Below, in pieces: positions 1 to 7,615 of a stretch of DNA of 35,410 nucleotides (the first letter of the stretch is position 1; each line of letters starts with the position of its first letter). The stretch spans positions 1-35,410 of the forward strand of contig JANYHW010000208.1 in the NCBI GenBank assembly GCA_025358885.1, written 5' to 3'. Both the position numbers and the translations under genes were made by a program. The stretch is from Cytophagales bacterium. Lineage in GTDB: Bacteria; Bacteroidota; Bacteroidia; Cytophagales; Cyclobacteriaceae. The notes under the pieces are model-generated. The model saw nothing but the letters and a program-made list of their open reading frames with translations, made no database searches and was not told where the DNA came from.

Positions 1-299
1 TTGAGCAATTGAAGTCCAGAGGCTTTAGCCATCTCAATGAACGCGGTTTTCCTATCCTGAGTAATTCCATATTCAGACTCAATTTCCCGAAACAGTGGAT
101 CCATAACTTTCACTTGTATCCTGCTTCCTTCAGAGATGGATGTCAACACCTCAGATGTTCCTTCCCCACCATCTGCCAAAGGAATGGCCATAACATGCAT
201 GGGGAGATCGATCAATGATAGTCCCTCTCGTATTGCCCGGCAGGCCTCATCCGCGGTGAGGGAGCCTTTGAATTTGTCGGGGGCGATCAATATTGTCAA
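1..299 (-). CDS. glxK: Glycerate kinase, GlxK/GarK family (N-terminal part, runs off the left edge)
   Basis: Only the first 99 residues are present; the rest lies beyond base 1. The visible part has the family hallmarks: a start reading MTILIAPDKFKGSLTADEA, then ADGGEGT near residue 43, then AFIEMAKASGL near residue 85. Family members phosphorylate D-glycerate with ATP, usually to 2-phosphoglycerate, in the cytoplasm. The only sensible start is a TTG at 297-299, which overlaps the TGA of the upstream permease (TTGA), so the two genes are probably translationally coupled. The permease neighbour suggests uptake and phosphorylation of glycerate or a related sugar acid. The assignment to the family is firm; the exact product isomer is not readable from this fragment. 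Confidence 0.93.
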   Translation of the reverse strand, partial: MTILIAPDKFKGSLTADEACRAIREGLSLIDLPMHVMAIPLADGGEGTSEVLTSISEGSRIQVKVMDPLFREIESEYGITQDRKTAFIEMAKASGLQLL

Positions 300-1636
300 A
301 GCAGAAGGAATAGAATAATGGACGTTACCAGCGCTGTTATTCCCTGAATGAGGGTCATTGGTGTGAATATTTGCAAGGCGTCCCTTGAACCAACCCCCCC
401 AAACTGAGAGACAACCCAAAAGTAGGAATCATTGGCATGAGACACAGTAAAGGCACCACCACCGATAGCTACCACCAAAATGGATAATTCAACCGGAGTA
501 ACCAGTCCGGCCGAACTCGCAAGTGGGGCCATGAGGGAACTTGTAATAATCATGGAAGAGGTGCTTGACCCTTGCGCTGTTTTTAATATTGCCGCCAGGA
601 GCCACGCAAAAATCAGAAAGAAAGTACCCTCCAGGTGAGATCCTGTTGCATACGAAGAAATATGCCCGGCAATACCGCTTGCCTTGATCATTGCTCCAAA
701 GGCGCCGCCCGCTCCGGTTATCAGAATTATAATGCCTGCGTCTTTCAGGGCTTCTGAAATCCAATCAGGCCAGTCCTTATCTTTTTGGCGATCAATCAGC
801 AGCAGCGAGAGTGTGACACCTATTAACAGTGCAACTATCGGAAGCCCGAGAATGCTCAAACCTATTACCGCCGGATGAGTCGGGGATATCAGATTTCCCA
901 CTGATGCAGCTCCAATCAATGCAATAGGCAAGGTGAGGGGAAGAAATGCCTGCACCCAATGAAACCGTTTTCCATCTGTATCGACGGAATGATGGGCTTG
1001 ATTAACTATTTGCATCCTAGATCCTGTTTTGAGCGCATAGAAATAGGATGCCAACACAACAGGAATAGATGCAGCGAGTCCCACCCCAATGACGAGTCCA
1101 AGTTGGTCACCCAAACCAAAGGTAGCTGCGGCAGCCAAGGGACCGGGGGTAGGGGGTACCATTACATGAGTTGTGTAAAGGCCTGATGACAGTGCCAGCA
1201 CAAGGGTTCCCGCGCTGGCAGAAGTTTTCAAGGCGAGAGCGGGTATAAGGCGGGAGAGGATAATAAATCCGGAATCACAAAAAACAGGAATACCCACCAA
1301 TGCGCCAATGGTCGCAATTGCCAACACTGGCCGGCGGTCCCCAAATACTTTGAGAATTCCAGTGCTGATAACTTCCATGGCACCCGTTTTCTCCAAGACC
1401 ATACCCAATACTGCACCCAAGGCAACGATGATTCCGATTTGCTGCAGCATCTGACCAAAACCATTCTGCAGGATAGGAATAATATCGGACACAGGGATAC
1501 CCACAATGAATGCAAAAAGAAATGATGAGAAGAGCAGGGAGAAGAATGCATTTAATCGAATGTATCGCGGCCATAGCGCCATGCAGAGGATGGAGATAAG
1601 GAGGCCTGCAAGGATCCTGAAGGTTTCAACATTCAT
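296..1636 (-). CDS. GntP-family gluconate/glycerate-type permease
   Basis: A 446-residue, highly hydrophobic protein with about a dozen predicted membrane segments, the normal length for the GntP family. It has the GntP-like signatures VPPTPGPLAAAATFG (about residue 160), a GAGGAFG stretch (about 307-313) and AQGSSTSSMIITSSLMAP (about 354-371). GntP members are inner-membrane proton symporters for gluconate and related hydroxy acids. The gene starts 27 bases after the moeA stop and overlaps the glycerate kinase start by 4 bases. From this context D-glycerate or a close hydroxy acid is the inferred substrate; the sequence itself does not fix it. Confidence 0.92.
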   Translation of the reverse strand: MNVETFRILAGLLISILCMALWPRYIRLNAFFSLLFSSFLFAFIVGIPVSDIIPILQNGFGQMLQQIGIIVALGAVLGMVLEKTGAMEVISTGILKVFGDRRPVLAIATIGALVGIPVFCDSGFIILSRLIPALALKTSASAGTLVLALSSGLYTTHVMVPPTPGPLAAAATFGLGDQLGLVIGVGLAASIPVVLASYFYALKTGSRMQIVNQAHHSVDTDGKRFHWVQAFLPLTLPIALIGAASVGNLISPTHPAVIGLSILGLPIVALLIGVTLSLLLIDRQKDKDWPDWISEALKDAGIIILITGAGGAFGAMIKASGIAGHISSYATGSHLEGTFFLIFAWLLAAILKTAQGSSTSSMIITSSLMAPLASSAGLVTPVELSILVVAIGGGAFTVSHANDSYFWVVSQFGGVGSRDALQIFTPMTLIQGITALVTSIILFLLL

Positions 1637-1663
1637 GGCGCTTGATCACAAAGAGTGGGTGCA

Positions 1664-2854
1664 TCATGCTCTATATGGAATATAGGGAAACACTTCTCCA
1701 GTCTTGAACTGAATTTTACCGGCAGGAAGTTCGAGAAATCCATCTACCATCTTCAGGTTTGCAAAATCTCCGGAGCCTCCTCCCGGACGAGGATAAGCCA
1801 TAAGCCTGCCGGATTCATTTTGGGCTTTCACTTCAAGAAAATATGAAAGTTCCGGACTGAATTCGAAGTCTTCGGCCAGTATTGCAAAGGCAGGTGATGG
1901 CTCAACGCCCATACTTTTCAAAAGCCAGGGCTGGATGTATCGGTAGAAGCACAAGAATGTAGAAACCGGATTTCCCGGCAAAGCAAAGACCACCTGTTTC
2001 TTTGTCACGCCAAACCAAAATGGCTTTCCGGGTTTTTGACTCACCTCGTGAAATAATCTTTCAACCCCCAATGACTCCAATGCGTCAGGCACAAAATCAA
2101 ATTTTCCCTTGGACACCCCTCCCGTCAGGATAATGAGCTGGCGGTCTATCAGGATCTTGGCGAGATCTCTGTCGATTACATTCCTGTCATCGGGCAGATG
2201 AAAGAGGTCGGCGTGACCTCCCATTCGAGTCAAGGCAGCCAGCAGGGTATAACTGTTGGACCTCCTGATTTGGTGAGCCAGCGGTGGGTCGCTGATTTCC
2301 ACCAATTCATTCCCAGTAGACACAATGGCCGCTTTTGGAAAGGAAAGAACAATAACATTCCTCCTTCCTACGGATGCAAGCAATGTCACTTCTGAAGCTG
2401 CAATGATGATTCCAGGTGCAAGGAGTACGTCCGCTTTTTTTGCATCATGGGCGCGGGCGTGAACGCTTTGACCTCTTTGTATGCCGGCGGCCTTTACTTT
2501 AGCAATCTTATTGACAATGCTAACATCTTCATATCGGATCACGGTATCACATCCCACCGGCAACATGGCCCCGGTCATCACTTCAATGCAGTTGTGGGGA
2601 TCTTTCAGCGTGACACGGGGCTGACCTGCTGCCAGGATACCCTCGACCCTAAAGTCCCTCCAGCCGTCCTGGAAGGCCTCGAAAGGAATAGCGATTCCAT
2701 CCATCGCCACACGGTCAAATGGGGGTAGGTCGCGGTCAGCCTTGATGGGTTCTGCCAGGATTCTGCCCATGGAATGCTCGATGGGAATTGATTCCTTATC
2801 CGGTCGATAAAGGTGGTTTTGGATGATGGCTGTTGCGTCGGAAACAGTTATCAT
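1664..2854 (-). CDS. moeA: Molybdopterin molybdotransferase MoeA
   Basis: MoeA inserts molybdate into adenylylated molybdopterin, giving active Mo cofactor in the cytoplasm. The 396-residue length fits the family. Visible marks are the N-terminal PFDRVAMDGIA segment (about residue 44), VMTGAMLPVGCDTVIRYED (about 92-110), the MoCF-type motif TGGVSKGKFDFVPD (about 239-252), QKPGKPFWFG (about 268) and ALPGNPVSTF (about 286). It is divergent from moaC with a 78-base gap, and the permease and glycerate kinase follow on the same strand after 27 bases. The molybdopterin-adenylating partner MogA is not in the window. Confidence 0.97.
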   Translation of the reverse strand: MITVSDATAIIQNHLYRPDKESIPIEHSMGRILAEPIKADRDLPPFDRVAMDGIAIPFEAFQDGWRDFRVEGILAAGQPRVTLKDPHNCIEVMTGAMLPVGCDTVIRYEDVSIVNKIAKVKAAGIQRGQSVHARAHDAKKADVLLAPGIIIAASEVTLLASVGRRNVIVLSFPKAAIVSTGNELVEISDPPLAHQIRRSNSYTLLAALTRMGGHADLFHLPDDRNVIDRDLAKILIDRQLIILTGGVSKGKFDFVPDALESLGVERLFHEVSQKPGKPFWFGVTKKQVVFALPGNPVSTFLCFYRYIQPWLLKSMGVEPSPAFAILAEDFEFSPELSYFLEVKAQNESGRLMAYPRPGGGSGDFANLKMVDGFLELPAGKIQFKTGEVFPYIPYRA

Positions 2855-2862
2855 GAATTGGT

Positions 2863-2870
2863 TATTTTTG
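2863..2870 (+). promoter_or_regulatory. Bacteroidota-type -7 element upstream of moaC
   Basis: The octamer TATTTTTG matches the Bacteroidota -7 consensus TAnnTTTG exactly. It lies 62 bases before the moaC ATG, in the moeA-moaC divergent gap. A correctly spaced -33 TTG was not found, so this is a motif match only. If it is used, the leader would contain a 20-codon reading frame (2881-2943) that overlaps the moaC start. Confidence 0.35.
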
Positions 2871-2932
2871 ATTCAAGTTAATGAGAAATCCACCAATGGC
2901 GCCAAGGCCTACGAACCCAAAAAGGAACCAGC

Positions 2933-3409
2933 ATGAAAAGTGAATTTAGCCATATAGACAAGGCCGGTAACCCGACGATGGTCGATGTTTCGGAAAAAAA
3001 AATAACCCGGAGGGTTGCCAGGGCACAGGCGATTGTGTTTTTGGGTAAGAAGATTTTGTCGGAGATCAGGAACAATGAACTAATCACACGCAAAGGACCG
3101 GTATTTCAAACCGCAATTATTGCCGGGGTGATGGGCGCCAAGAAGACTGCGGAAATCATCCCGTTATGCCATCCACTTGGACTGGAGGATTGCCAGGTCC
3201 ACATCAAGATAAAGGGCAAAAGGGCATACATTGAATCCCTTGCCACCATAACCTCAAAGACAGGCGTGGAAATGGAGGCCTTAACGGCCGCTACCGTTGC
3301 CGCTCTTACGATCTATGATATGTGCAAGGCCCTTTCGCATGATATTATTATCGAAGAGATCAAATTGCTGGAAAAGCGGGGAGGAAAGACGGACTACAAA
3401 CGAGGGTAG
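2933..3409 (+). CDS. moaC: Cyclic pyranopterin monophosphate synthase MoaC
   Basis: MoaC turns the MoaA product (3',8-cyclo-7,8-dihydro-GTP) into cyclic pyranopterin monophosphate, the first stable Mo cofactor intermediate. The 158 residues match the family length. Diagnostic segments are the start HIDKAGNPTMVDVSEK, KTAEIIPLCHPL (about residues 71-82) and GVEMEALTAATVAALTIYD (about 107-125), with the conserved Asp of YDMCKA. The ATG at 2933 is preceded by AAAGGAA about 5 bases upstream, a fair ribosome binding site for this phylum. There is no fused MogA domain, unlike some moaC genes. Confidence 0.97.
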   Translation: MKSEFSHIDKAGNPTMVDVSEKKITRRVARAQAIVFLGKKILSEIRNNELITRKGPVFQTAIIAGVMGAKKTAEIIPLCHPLGLEDCQVHIKIKGKRAYIESLATITSKTGVEMEALTAATVAALTIYDMCKALSHDIIIEEIKLLEKRGGKTDYKRG

Positions 3410-3668
3410 TATTTCAGTGAAAAACTTTAAGGAGAGAGGTAATATTACATTCCAAACTGGATGAGGGCCTCCACATCCATTTATTTCAAAAAGTCCACAG
3501 AATGAAGAGGTTGCGCCTACACACTTTAATAGTGAATTAAGATTCAGGTCCTCAAAAAATTTCAGTCACACCTAAATGTGAGCCCAAATCTTACGGCAAC
3601 AAAGGACCGTCAATTAATCCCAAACAATTTTGCCATCCCGTGGCTACTTTAGATGGAAATAGTTGACC
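3410..3668 (+). other. Noncoding gap after moaC
   Basis: No convincing reading frame is seen on either strand; the ATG-initiated frames are 12-14 codons long. The stretch is AT-rich compared with its neighbours. Its one structured element is the tgaattaagattcag copy at 3533-3547, which recurs upstream of the MoeB-like gene. Confidence 0.5.
3533..3547. repeat. 15-base imperfect palindrome, copy 1
   Basis: TGAATTAAGATTCAG is identical to bases 4353-4367. The core TGAAT-TAAG-ATTCA is an inverted repeat. Nothing outside the 15 bases is shared between the copies. The two copies flank the small membrane reading frame and moaE. It could be a regulator binding site or a remnant of a duplication. Confidence 0.5.
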
Positions 3669-3800
3669 ATGAAATCTTTCAAATTGCATGAGTTGGGAGT
3701 GAACCCCATATACCGTGATATACTCCTGGTGCTGCTGATTGGACTTTTTGCCTCCATCGGGCTTTTCACAATGGGGTATATGGTTTTTTCCCAGGCATAA
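3669..3800 (+). CDS. Small single-pass membrane protein (43 aa), unrecognised; possibly a gene remnant
   Basis: ATG at 3669 opens a 43-codon frame ending in TAA at 3798. The product starts MKSFKLHELGVNPIYRDI and then has one hydrophobic segment of about 22 residues (about 19-41), ending FSQA. No ribosome binding site stands out. After a run of six T's near the end, the -1 frame continues with a natural-looking stretch (PGITTAYKDQYLALVSSA) that runs towards the 3' end of moaE. The gene may therefore be the frameshifted, truncated remains of a longer membrane protein. It is convergent with moaE, 33 bases away. No function can be proposed. Confidence 0.4.
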   Translation: MKSFKLHELGVNPIYRDILLVLLIGLFASIGLFTMGYMVFSQA

Positions 3801-3833
3801 CGACAGCGTACAAAGACCAATACCTGGCCCTGG

Positions 3834-4265
3834 TCAGTTCAGCTGTGTTGCGACGGTTGGTCTGGCGCCGACCCATTCCTCGCCATCGTCAAATACTTCC
3901 TTTTTGAAAATCGGAACCTTTTCTTTCAGGGCATCGATAATATATTGGCAAGCATCAAAGGATTCCTTTCTATGTTTGGTAGAAACTGCAACAACGACCG
4001 CCACCTCACCGGGCTTTAGTGTTCCAATCCTGTGACTTATCGCCCATCCCATCAAGGGCCAACGGTGAGCGGCCTCATCAATTATTTTTCGGGTTTCCGC
4101 TACCGCCATACTTTCATATGCTTCGTACTCCAGCCACACCACCTTCTTGTTGTGCGCAGTATCGCGTACCGTTCCAATGAATACATTAACCGCCCCTCCA
4201 CCCAGGCTGGAGGCCGTTTCGATGACTTTCTGTACATCGATGGGTTTTGCTGTGATTTTGATCAT
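3834..4265 (-). CDS. moaE: Molybdopterin synthase large subunit MoaE
   Basis: MoaE is the catalytic subunit of molybdopterin synthase; with thiocarboxylated MoaD it puts two sulfurs into cyclic pyranopterin monophosphate. The start at MIKITAKPIDVQKV was chosen because MoaE homology begins there; the frame is open a further 18 codons upstream. This gives 143 residues, a usual length. Conserved parts are GGGAVNVFIGTVRD (about 22-35), LEYEAYESMA (about 45-54), HRIGTLKPGEVAVVVAVS (about 78-95) and the lysine-rich KEKVPIFKKE (about 114-123) that includes catalytic lysines. It is divergent from the MoeB-like gene; the palindrome at 4352 lies between them. Confidence 0.96.
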   Translation of the reverse strand: MIKITAKPIDVQKVIETASSLGGGAVNVFIGTVRDTAHNKKVVWLEYEAYESMAVAETRKIIDEAAHRWPLMGWAISHRIGTLKPGEVAVVVAVSTKHRKESFDACQYIIDALKEKVPIFKKEVFDDGEEWVGARPTVATQLN

Positions 4266-4351
4266 GATTAGTAGCTTTTGGTAAGGGTGAAATGCCAAAT
4301 GAAAGTAATAAGTCATCACCTAAATATCAAGCTTTCTTCATACAACAAATT

Positions 4352-4379
4352 CTGAATTAAGATTCAGTTGCTACCTTTA
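4352..4379 (+). promoter_or_regulatory. Palindrome plus -7 element upstream of the MoeB-like gene
   Basis: CTGAAT-TAAG-ATTCAG (4352-4367) is a perfect inverted repeat with 6-base arms. It is followed at 4372-4379 by TACCTTTA, one base from the Bacteroidota -7 consensus TAnnTTTG. The palindrome sits in the space between a -33 position and the -7 element, where a repressor would block polymerase. Fifteen of its bases recur at 3533-3547. The arrangement supports the ATG at 4407 as the start of the downstream gene. The binding protein is unknown. Confidence 0.42.
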
Positions 4380-4406
4380 ATGACAGGCCAAAATTTGGCC
4401 TTCACC

Positions 4407-5537
4407 ATGTTAGACCAAAGGGAAACATCACGTTACAGCCGTCAAATCCTCCTGCCCGAATTGGGCCTGGAAGGTCAGCAAAGGCTTAAAAACGGCAGCG
4501 CACTTGTGATTGGTGCCGGTGGGCTGGGTTCTCCCGCTTTGTACTACCTGGCGGCTGCCGGGGTTGGTCGTCTTGGCGTACTTGATTTTGACAAGGTGGA
4601 CGAGAGCAATCTGCAACGGCAAATTCTGTATACGACAGCGGATGTTGGCAAGCCGAAAGTTCATGCTGCAGTGAAAAGGCTTGGTGATCTGAACCCCAAT
4701 GTTCTGATCGAGGCGCATCCGGGTGTGTTGAATACGCAAAATGCAATGGAGATCATATCGCACTATGACGTGATCATCGACGGCTCTGACAATTTACCAA
4801 CCAGGTACATGGTGAATGATGCGTGTGTGCTCATGAAGAAGACGCTCATCTACGGTGCTATCTTTCAATTTGAAGGACAAGTCAGCGTGTTTAACCAGCC
4901 TCAACAGGATGGGACCAGGGGTCCTAACTACCGTGATCTGTTTCCAGAACCTCCCCCGCCGGAAATGGTACCATCATGCAATGAGGGTGGGGTATTGGGT
5001 GTCTTGCCTGGCATCATCGGTTCCATGCAAGCCAATGAGGCAATCAAAATAATGGCTGGAATTGGTACTTCGCTAAGCGGTCGACTCATGATTTTTGACA
5101 GCCTGGATTTCACCGCAAGGTTCCTTAAACTCAAGAGCAATCCAGACAATCCTGTTTCCGGGAGCGGGGCGACAATCCATAGCCTGATTGACTATGAAGA
5201 ATTTTGCAATCCATCCCACAAGACAGAAGTGCACCTGAAAGAAATCGATCCGGCGGGGCTGAAAGAACTCCTTGCGCACGGAACGAGAATTCAAATCATA
5301 GATGTCAGAGAACACTTCGAATACACCGCCGACAATATAGGAGGGTTGAATATTCCATTATCCGCGATATTGGAAAATGTAAAATTGATTGAAAAGGATA
5401 TTCCGGTAGTAATCCACTGCAGGAGCGGTCAGCGGAGTGCAGAAGCCATACGGCGCCTTCAACCCCTTGGCTTTACGAATTTATTGAATCTAAAAGGCGG
5501 ACTGGCGCGATGGAGGAGCGAATCAGGTGATGACTGA
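4407..5537 (+). CDS. moeB: MoeB/ThiF-type E1-like adenylyltransferase with C-terminal rhodanese domain
   Basis: This enzyme adenylates the C-terminal Gly of MoaD-type proteins; the rhodanese domain can then pass on persulfide sulfur. Residues 1-250 form the E1-like domain with the nucleotide loop GAGGLG (36-41), DGSDN (125-129), and the conserved cysteine C191 in SCNEGGVLGVLPG. Residues about 277-376 form the rhodanese domain with active loop CRSGQRS (C338). Oddly, both zinc CxxC pairs of classical MoeB are absent: NYRD (174-177) replaces the first and NPVSG (248-252) the second. The start at 4407 (376 aa) was preferred over upstream in-frame TTG 4368 and ATG 4380, which overlap the promoter-like element. 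Two MoaD proteins in the window are candidate partners. Confidence 0.93.
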   Translation: MLDQRETSRYSRQILLPELGLEGQQRLKNGSALVIGAGGLGSPALYYLAAAGVGRLGVLDFDKVDESNLQRQILYTTADVGKPKVHAAVKRLGDLNPNVLIEAHPGVLNTQNAMEIISHYDVIIDGSDNLPTRYMVNDACVLMKKTLIYGAIFQFEGQVSVFNQPQQDGTRGPNYRDLFPEPPPPEMVPSCNEGGVLGVLPGIIGSMQANEAIKIMAGIGTSLSGRLMIFDSLDFTARFLKLKSNPDNPVSGSGATIHSLIDYEEFCNPSHKTEVHLKEIDPAGLKELLAHGTRIQIIDVREHFEYTADNIGGLNIPLSAILENVKLIEKDIPVVIHCRSGQRSAEAIRRLQPLGFTNLLNLKGGLARWRSESGDD

Positions 5538-5578
5538 ACGGTATCTTGAATTATTCCAGATAGGGATCAAGAAATTAG

Positions 5579-6721
5579 TCAGACATCGGCAAGGTATTTT
5601 TCAAGCTCCAATATACTCTCAAGACTGTGTGCGGAGCGGAATACATCTATTTGAGGTAATGCCGCTTTCATCCCACGCGCAAGAGGTTCGTAGCCTTGCA
5701 TACCCTTTAGGGGATTGAGCCAAATCAGTTTCCGTGTTCTTCGTTTGATTTTGCCTAGCTCTTTCGAAAGTAATTCCGGTGCACCGGTGTCAAGACCATC
5801 ACTTAGAATAATCGTCATAGATCTTCTGTTGAGTGTCCGTTTGGCATGCAACTCATTGAACGATTGCAGACAGGTACCAATCTTTGTTCCGCTTGACCAA
5901 TTGTCTGCCCCGGCTGACAACTGTGAAAGTACATGCTCCAGGTTCTTGACTCTCAAATACTCCGTTATTCTAATCAGTTTGGTACTGAAGATGAAACCTT
6001 CTATGTTCTGAAAATGCGTGCGCAAAGCAAGAATGAAACGCAGGAGGTAAAAACTGTACTTGTCCATGGATCCGCTTACGTCGAGTAAGATCACCAACCG
6101 GTTCTTGTTAGGCTTCTTATCCTTTAGTTTCAGTTCCAGCATTGTCCCTCCAAGTCCAATACTGCTGCGAATTGTTTTGCGGATATCAATCAATCCCTTT
6201 GAATTAGAATGCCTGAATTTTTTCTTCAAGCGTCTGCTCATTTGTTTCCAGAGGTTCATGGCCAATTTTTCCAGCCGGGTGCTGTCAATGTCCGACACTT
6301 TGGAGAAATCTGTTTTTCTCAGTTTTTCAGTAGGATTGGCACCTGAAACTTCGCTGGTTTCTTCTTCCTTACCCTCTTGGACGGCGCCCTTTCCCATAAA
6401 TACCAACGATCGGATGGCAGGCTTTTGGGTGTTTATTCTACTTTTGATATCAACGCTGCTTTTCTTGTATTCATAGGGAACGTCCCAATACCTGGAGAAT
6501 ATTTCGTCAAACAATAGCGGGTGATCAGCCGAACTGCAGAAAATGGATTTCAAGGCATATCGGAATAAGGTCTTGTCACTGATAAGACCCAAAGCAGCCA
6601 CTTTGAGTGCTTCCTGCGCTTCCCGGATTCCAACATTCAAATTGCTTGATCGTGCATAGTCGGCAAAGCCAATAATGGATTCTGTTAGGTCACGATAATC
6701 CCGATACGATGGTGTGGACAT
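5579..6721 (-). CDS. coxE: CoxE-like VWA-domain protein
   Basis: A 380-residue protein whose C-terminal half is a von Willebrand A domain. It has the metal site DVSGS (214-218, DxSxS), T279 in SSGTKIG and the SDG of LSDGLDTG (about 307). The N-terminal half is charged and mostly helical. CoxE proteins work with a MoxR ATPase (CoxD) in maturing the molybdenum active site of CoxL-type enzymes, by analogy with MoxR-VWA chaperone pairs. The ATG at 6721 was chosen over an in-frame TTG three codons upstream. It starts 12 bases after the MoxR gene. No signal peptide is visible, so it acts in the cytoplasm. Confidence 0.9.
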   Translation of the reverse strand: MSTPSYRDYRDLTESIIGFADYARSSNLNVGIREAQEALKVAALGLISDKTLFRYALKSIFCSSADHPLLFDEIFSRYWDVPYEYKKSSVDIKSRINTQKPAIRSLVFMGKGAVQEGKEEETSEVSGANPTEKLRKTDFSKVSDIDSTRLEKLAMNLWKQMSRRLKKKFRHSNSKGLIDIRKTIRSSIGLGGTMLELKLKDKKPNKNRLVILLDVSGSMDKYSFYLLRFILALRTHFQNIEGFIFSTKLIRITEYLRVKNLEHVLSQLSAGADNWSSGTKIGTCLQSFNELHAKRTLNRRSMTIILSDGLDTGAPELLSKELGKIKRRTRKLIWLNPLKGMQGYEPLARGMKAALPQIDVFRSAHSLESILELEKYLADV

Positions 6722-6733
6722 TCGTTGCAAACT

Positions 6734-7615
6734 TTACAGTTTTGACTCCTCCATGAGCCGTGAGAGCCCCTCGGTCTTGACCTTTTCCGTATCGGCAAAG
6801 GACTTCAAGACTGAACCTAAAGTTTGCGAGAATGACTCTTCATCAAGGTCTTTTTTCCCAAGGGCATGAAGGCTCATGGCCCAGTCCAGCGTTTCGGAAA
6901 TCCCTGGAGATTTTTCGAGTTCCTTATTCCTCAATACGTTGATAATCTTTACCAACTGTTCCGATAGCTTTTGTCCGATGTCCGGGAGATGCTTGTGCAC
7001 AATCTTCACTTCTTTATCAAAATCCGGGTAGCTCACCCAATGATAAAGACATCTTCGGCGTAGTGCATCGCTAAGCTCTCGCGTTCGGTTGGAAGTTAAG
7101 ATGACAAAAGGAGGGTAAGTGGCCTTGATGGTTCCGAATTCGGGAATGCTGATTTGATAGACGGACAGAAGTTCAAGAAGGAATGCCTCAAATTCTTCGT
7201 CTGCTCTGTCAATTTCATCTATCAGCAATACGGGTGATTTGTCCTTGCCCGAGATTGCCTGGAGCAATGGACGGGGCATCAGGAAGTCCTTGCCAAAAAT
7301 ATGCTTCTCTTTCTCCACGTCCGTCTTTTGATTGGATTCCTGGATTTTGATGGAGAGTAATTGCTTTTGATAATTCCACTCATAAACGGCCGAATGGACA
7401 TCAAGACCTTCATAACACTGCAACCGGATCAGGTCCGTTTGGAGGTGTCTAGCCAGGAAGTTGGCAACCTCTGTCTTGCCCACACCCGGATGACCCTCCA
7501 GGAGCAAGGGCTTCTGTAGTTTAGTCATCAGGTACAAGACTGTAGCCAATTCTTCATCGACGACATATCCGAGTTTGTCGAAGGATTGAACGAAAGAAGA
7601 CACCTCTTTTATCAT
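6734..7615 (-). CDS. coxD: MoxR-family AAA+ ATPase, CoxD-like
   Basis: A 293-residue AAA+ protein of the MoxR type. It has Walker A GHPGVGKT (41-48), Walker B VLLIDEID (129-136), sensor 1 TSN (174-176) and an arginine cluster RRR (186-188). In CO dehydrogenase systems CoxD remodels the apo-enzyme so that the sulfur and metal of the active site can be placed. The start overlaps the CoxG stop by 4 bases (ATGA), and the VWA partner follows at once, the classic MoxR-VWA order. It is close to the CoxL/S/M genes, but those lie in a separate minus-strand block 4 kb upstream. Confidence 0.94.
   Translation of the reverse strand: MIKEVSSFVQSFDKLGYVVDEELATVLYLMTKLQKPLLLEGHPGVGKTEVANFLARHLQTDLIRLQCYEGLDVHSAVYEWNYQKQLLSIKIQESNQKTDVEKEKHIFGKDFLMPRPLLQAISGKDKSPVLLIDEIDRADEEFEAFLLELLSVYQISIPEFGTIKATYPPFVILTSNRTRELSDALRRRCLYHWVSYPDFDKEVKIVHKHLPDIGQKLSEQLVKIINVLRNKELEKSPGISETLDWAMSLHALGKKDLDEESFSQTLGSVLKSFADTEKVKTEGLSRLMEESKL

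Noticed and set aside
2874-2945. Minus-strand membrane-helix-like reading (FLFGFVGLGAIGGFLI) next to the moaC start
   Set aside because: It has no start codon in frame and a stop immediately upstream, so it cannot be a free-standing gene; it may be chance or a tiny remnant.
4428-4763. Long antisense open frame inside the MoeB-like gene
   Set aside because: It has no recognisable protein features and mirrors the coding bias of the strong gene on the other strand; similar shadows occur in coxL, coxS, moeA and the RND gene.
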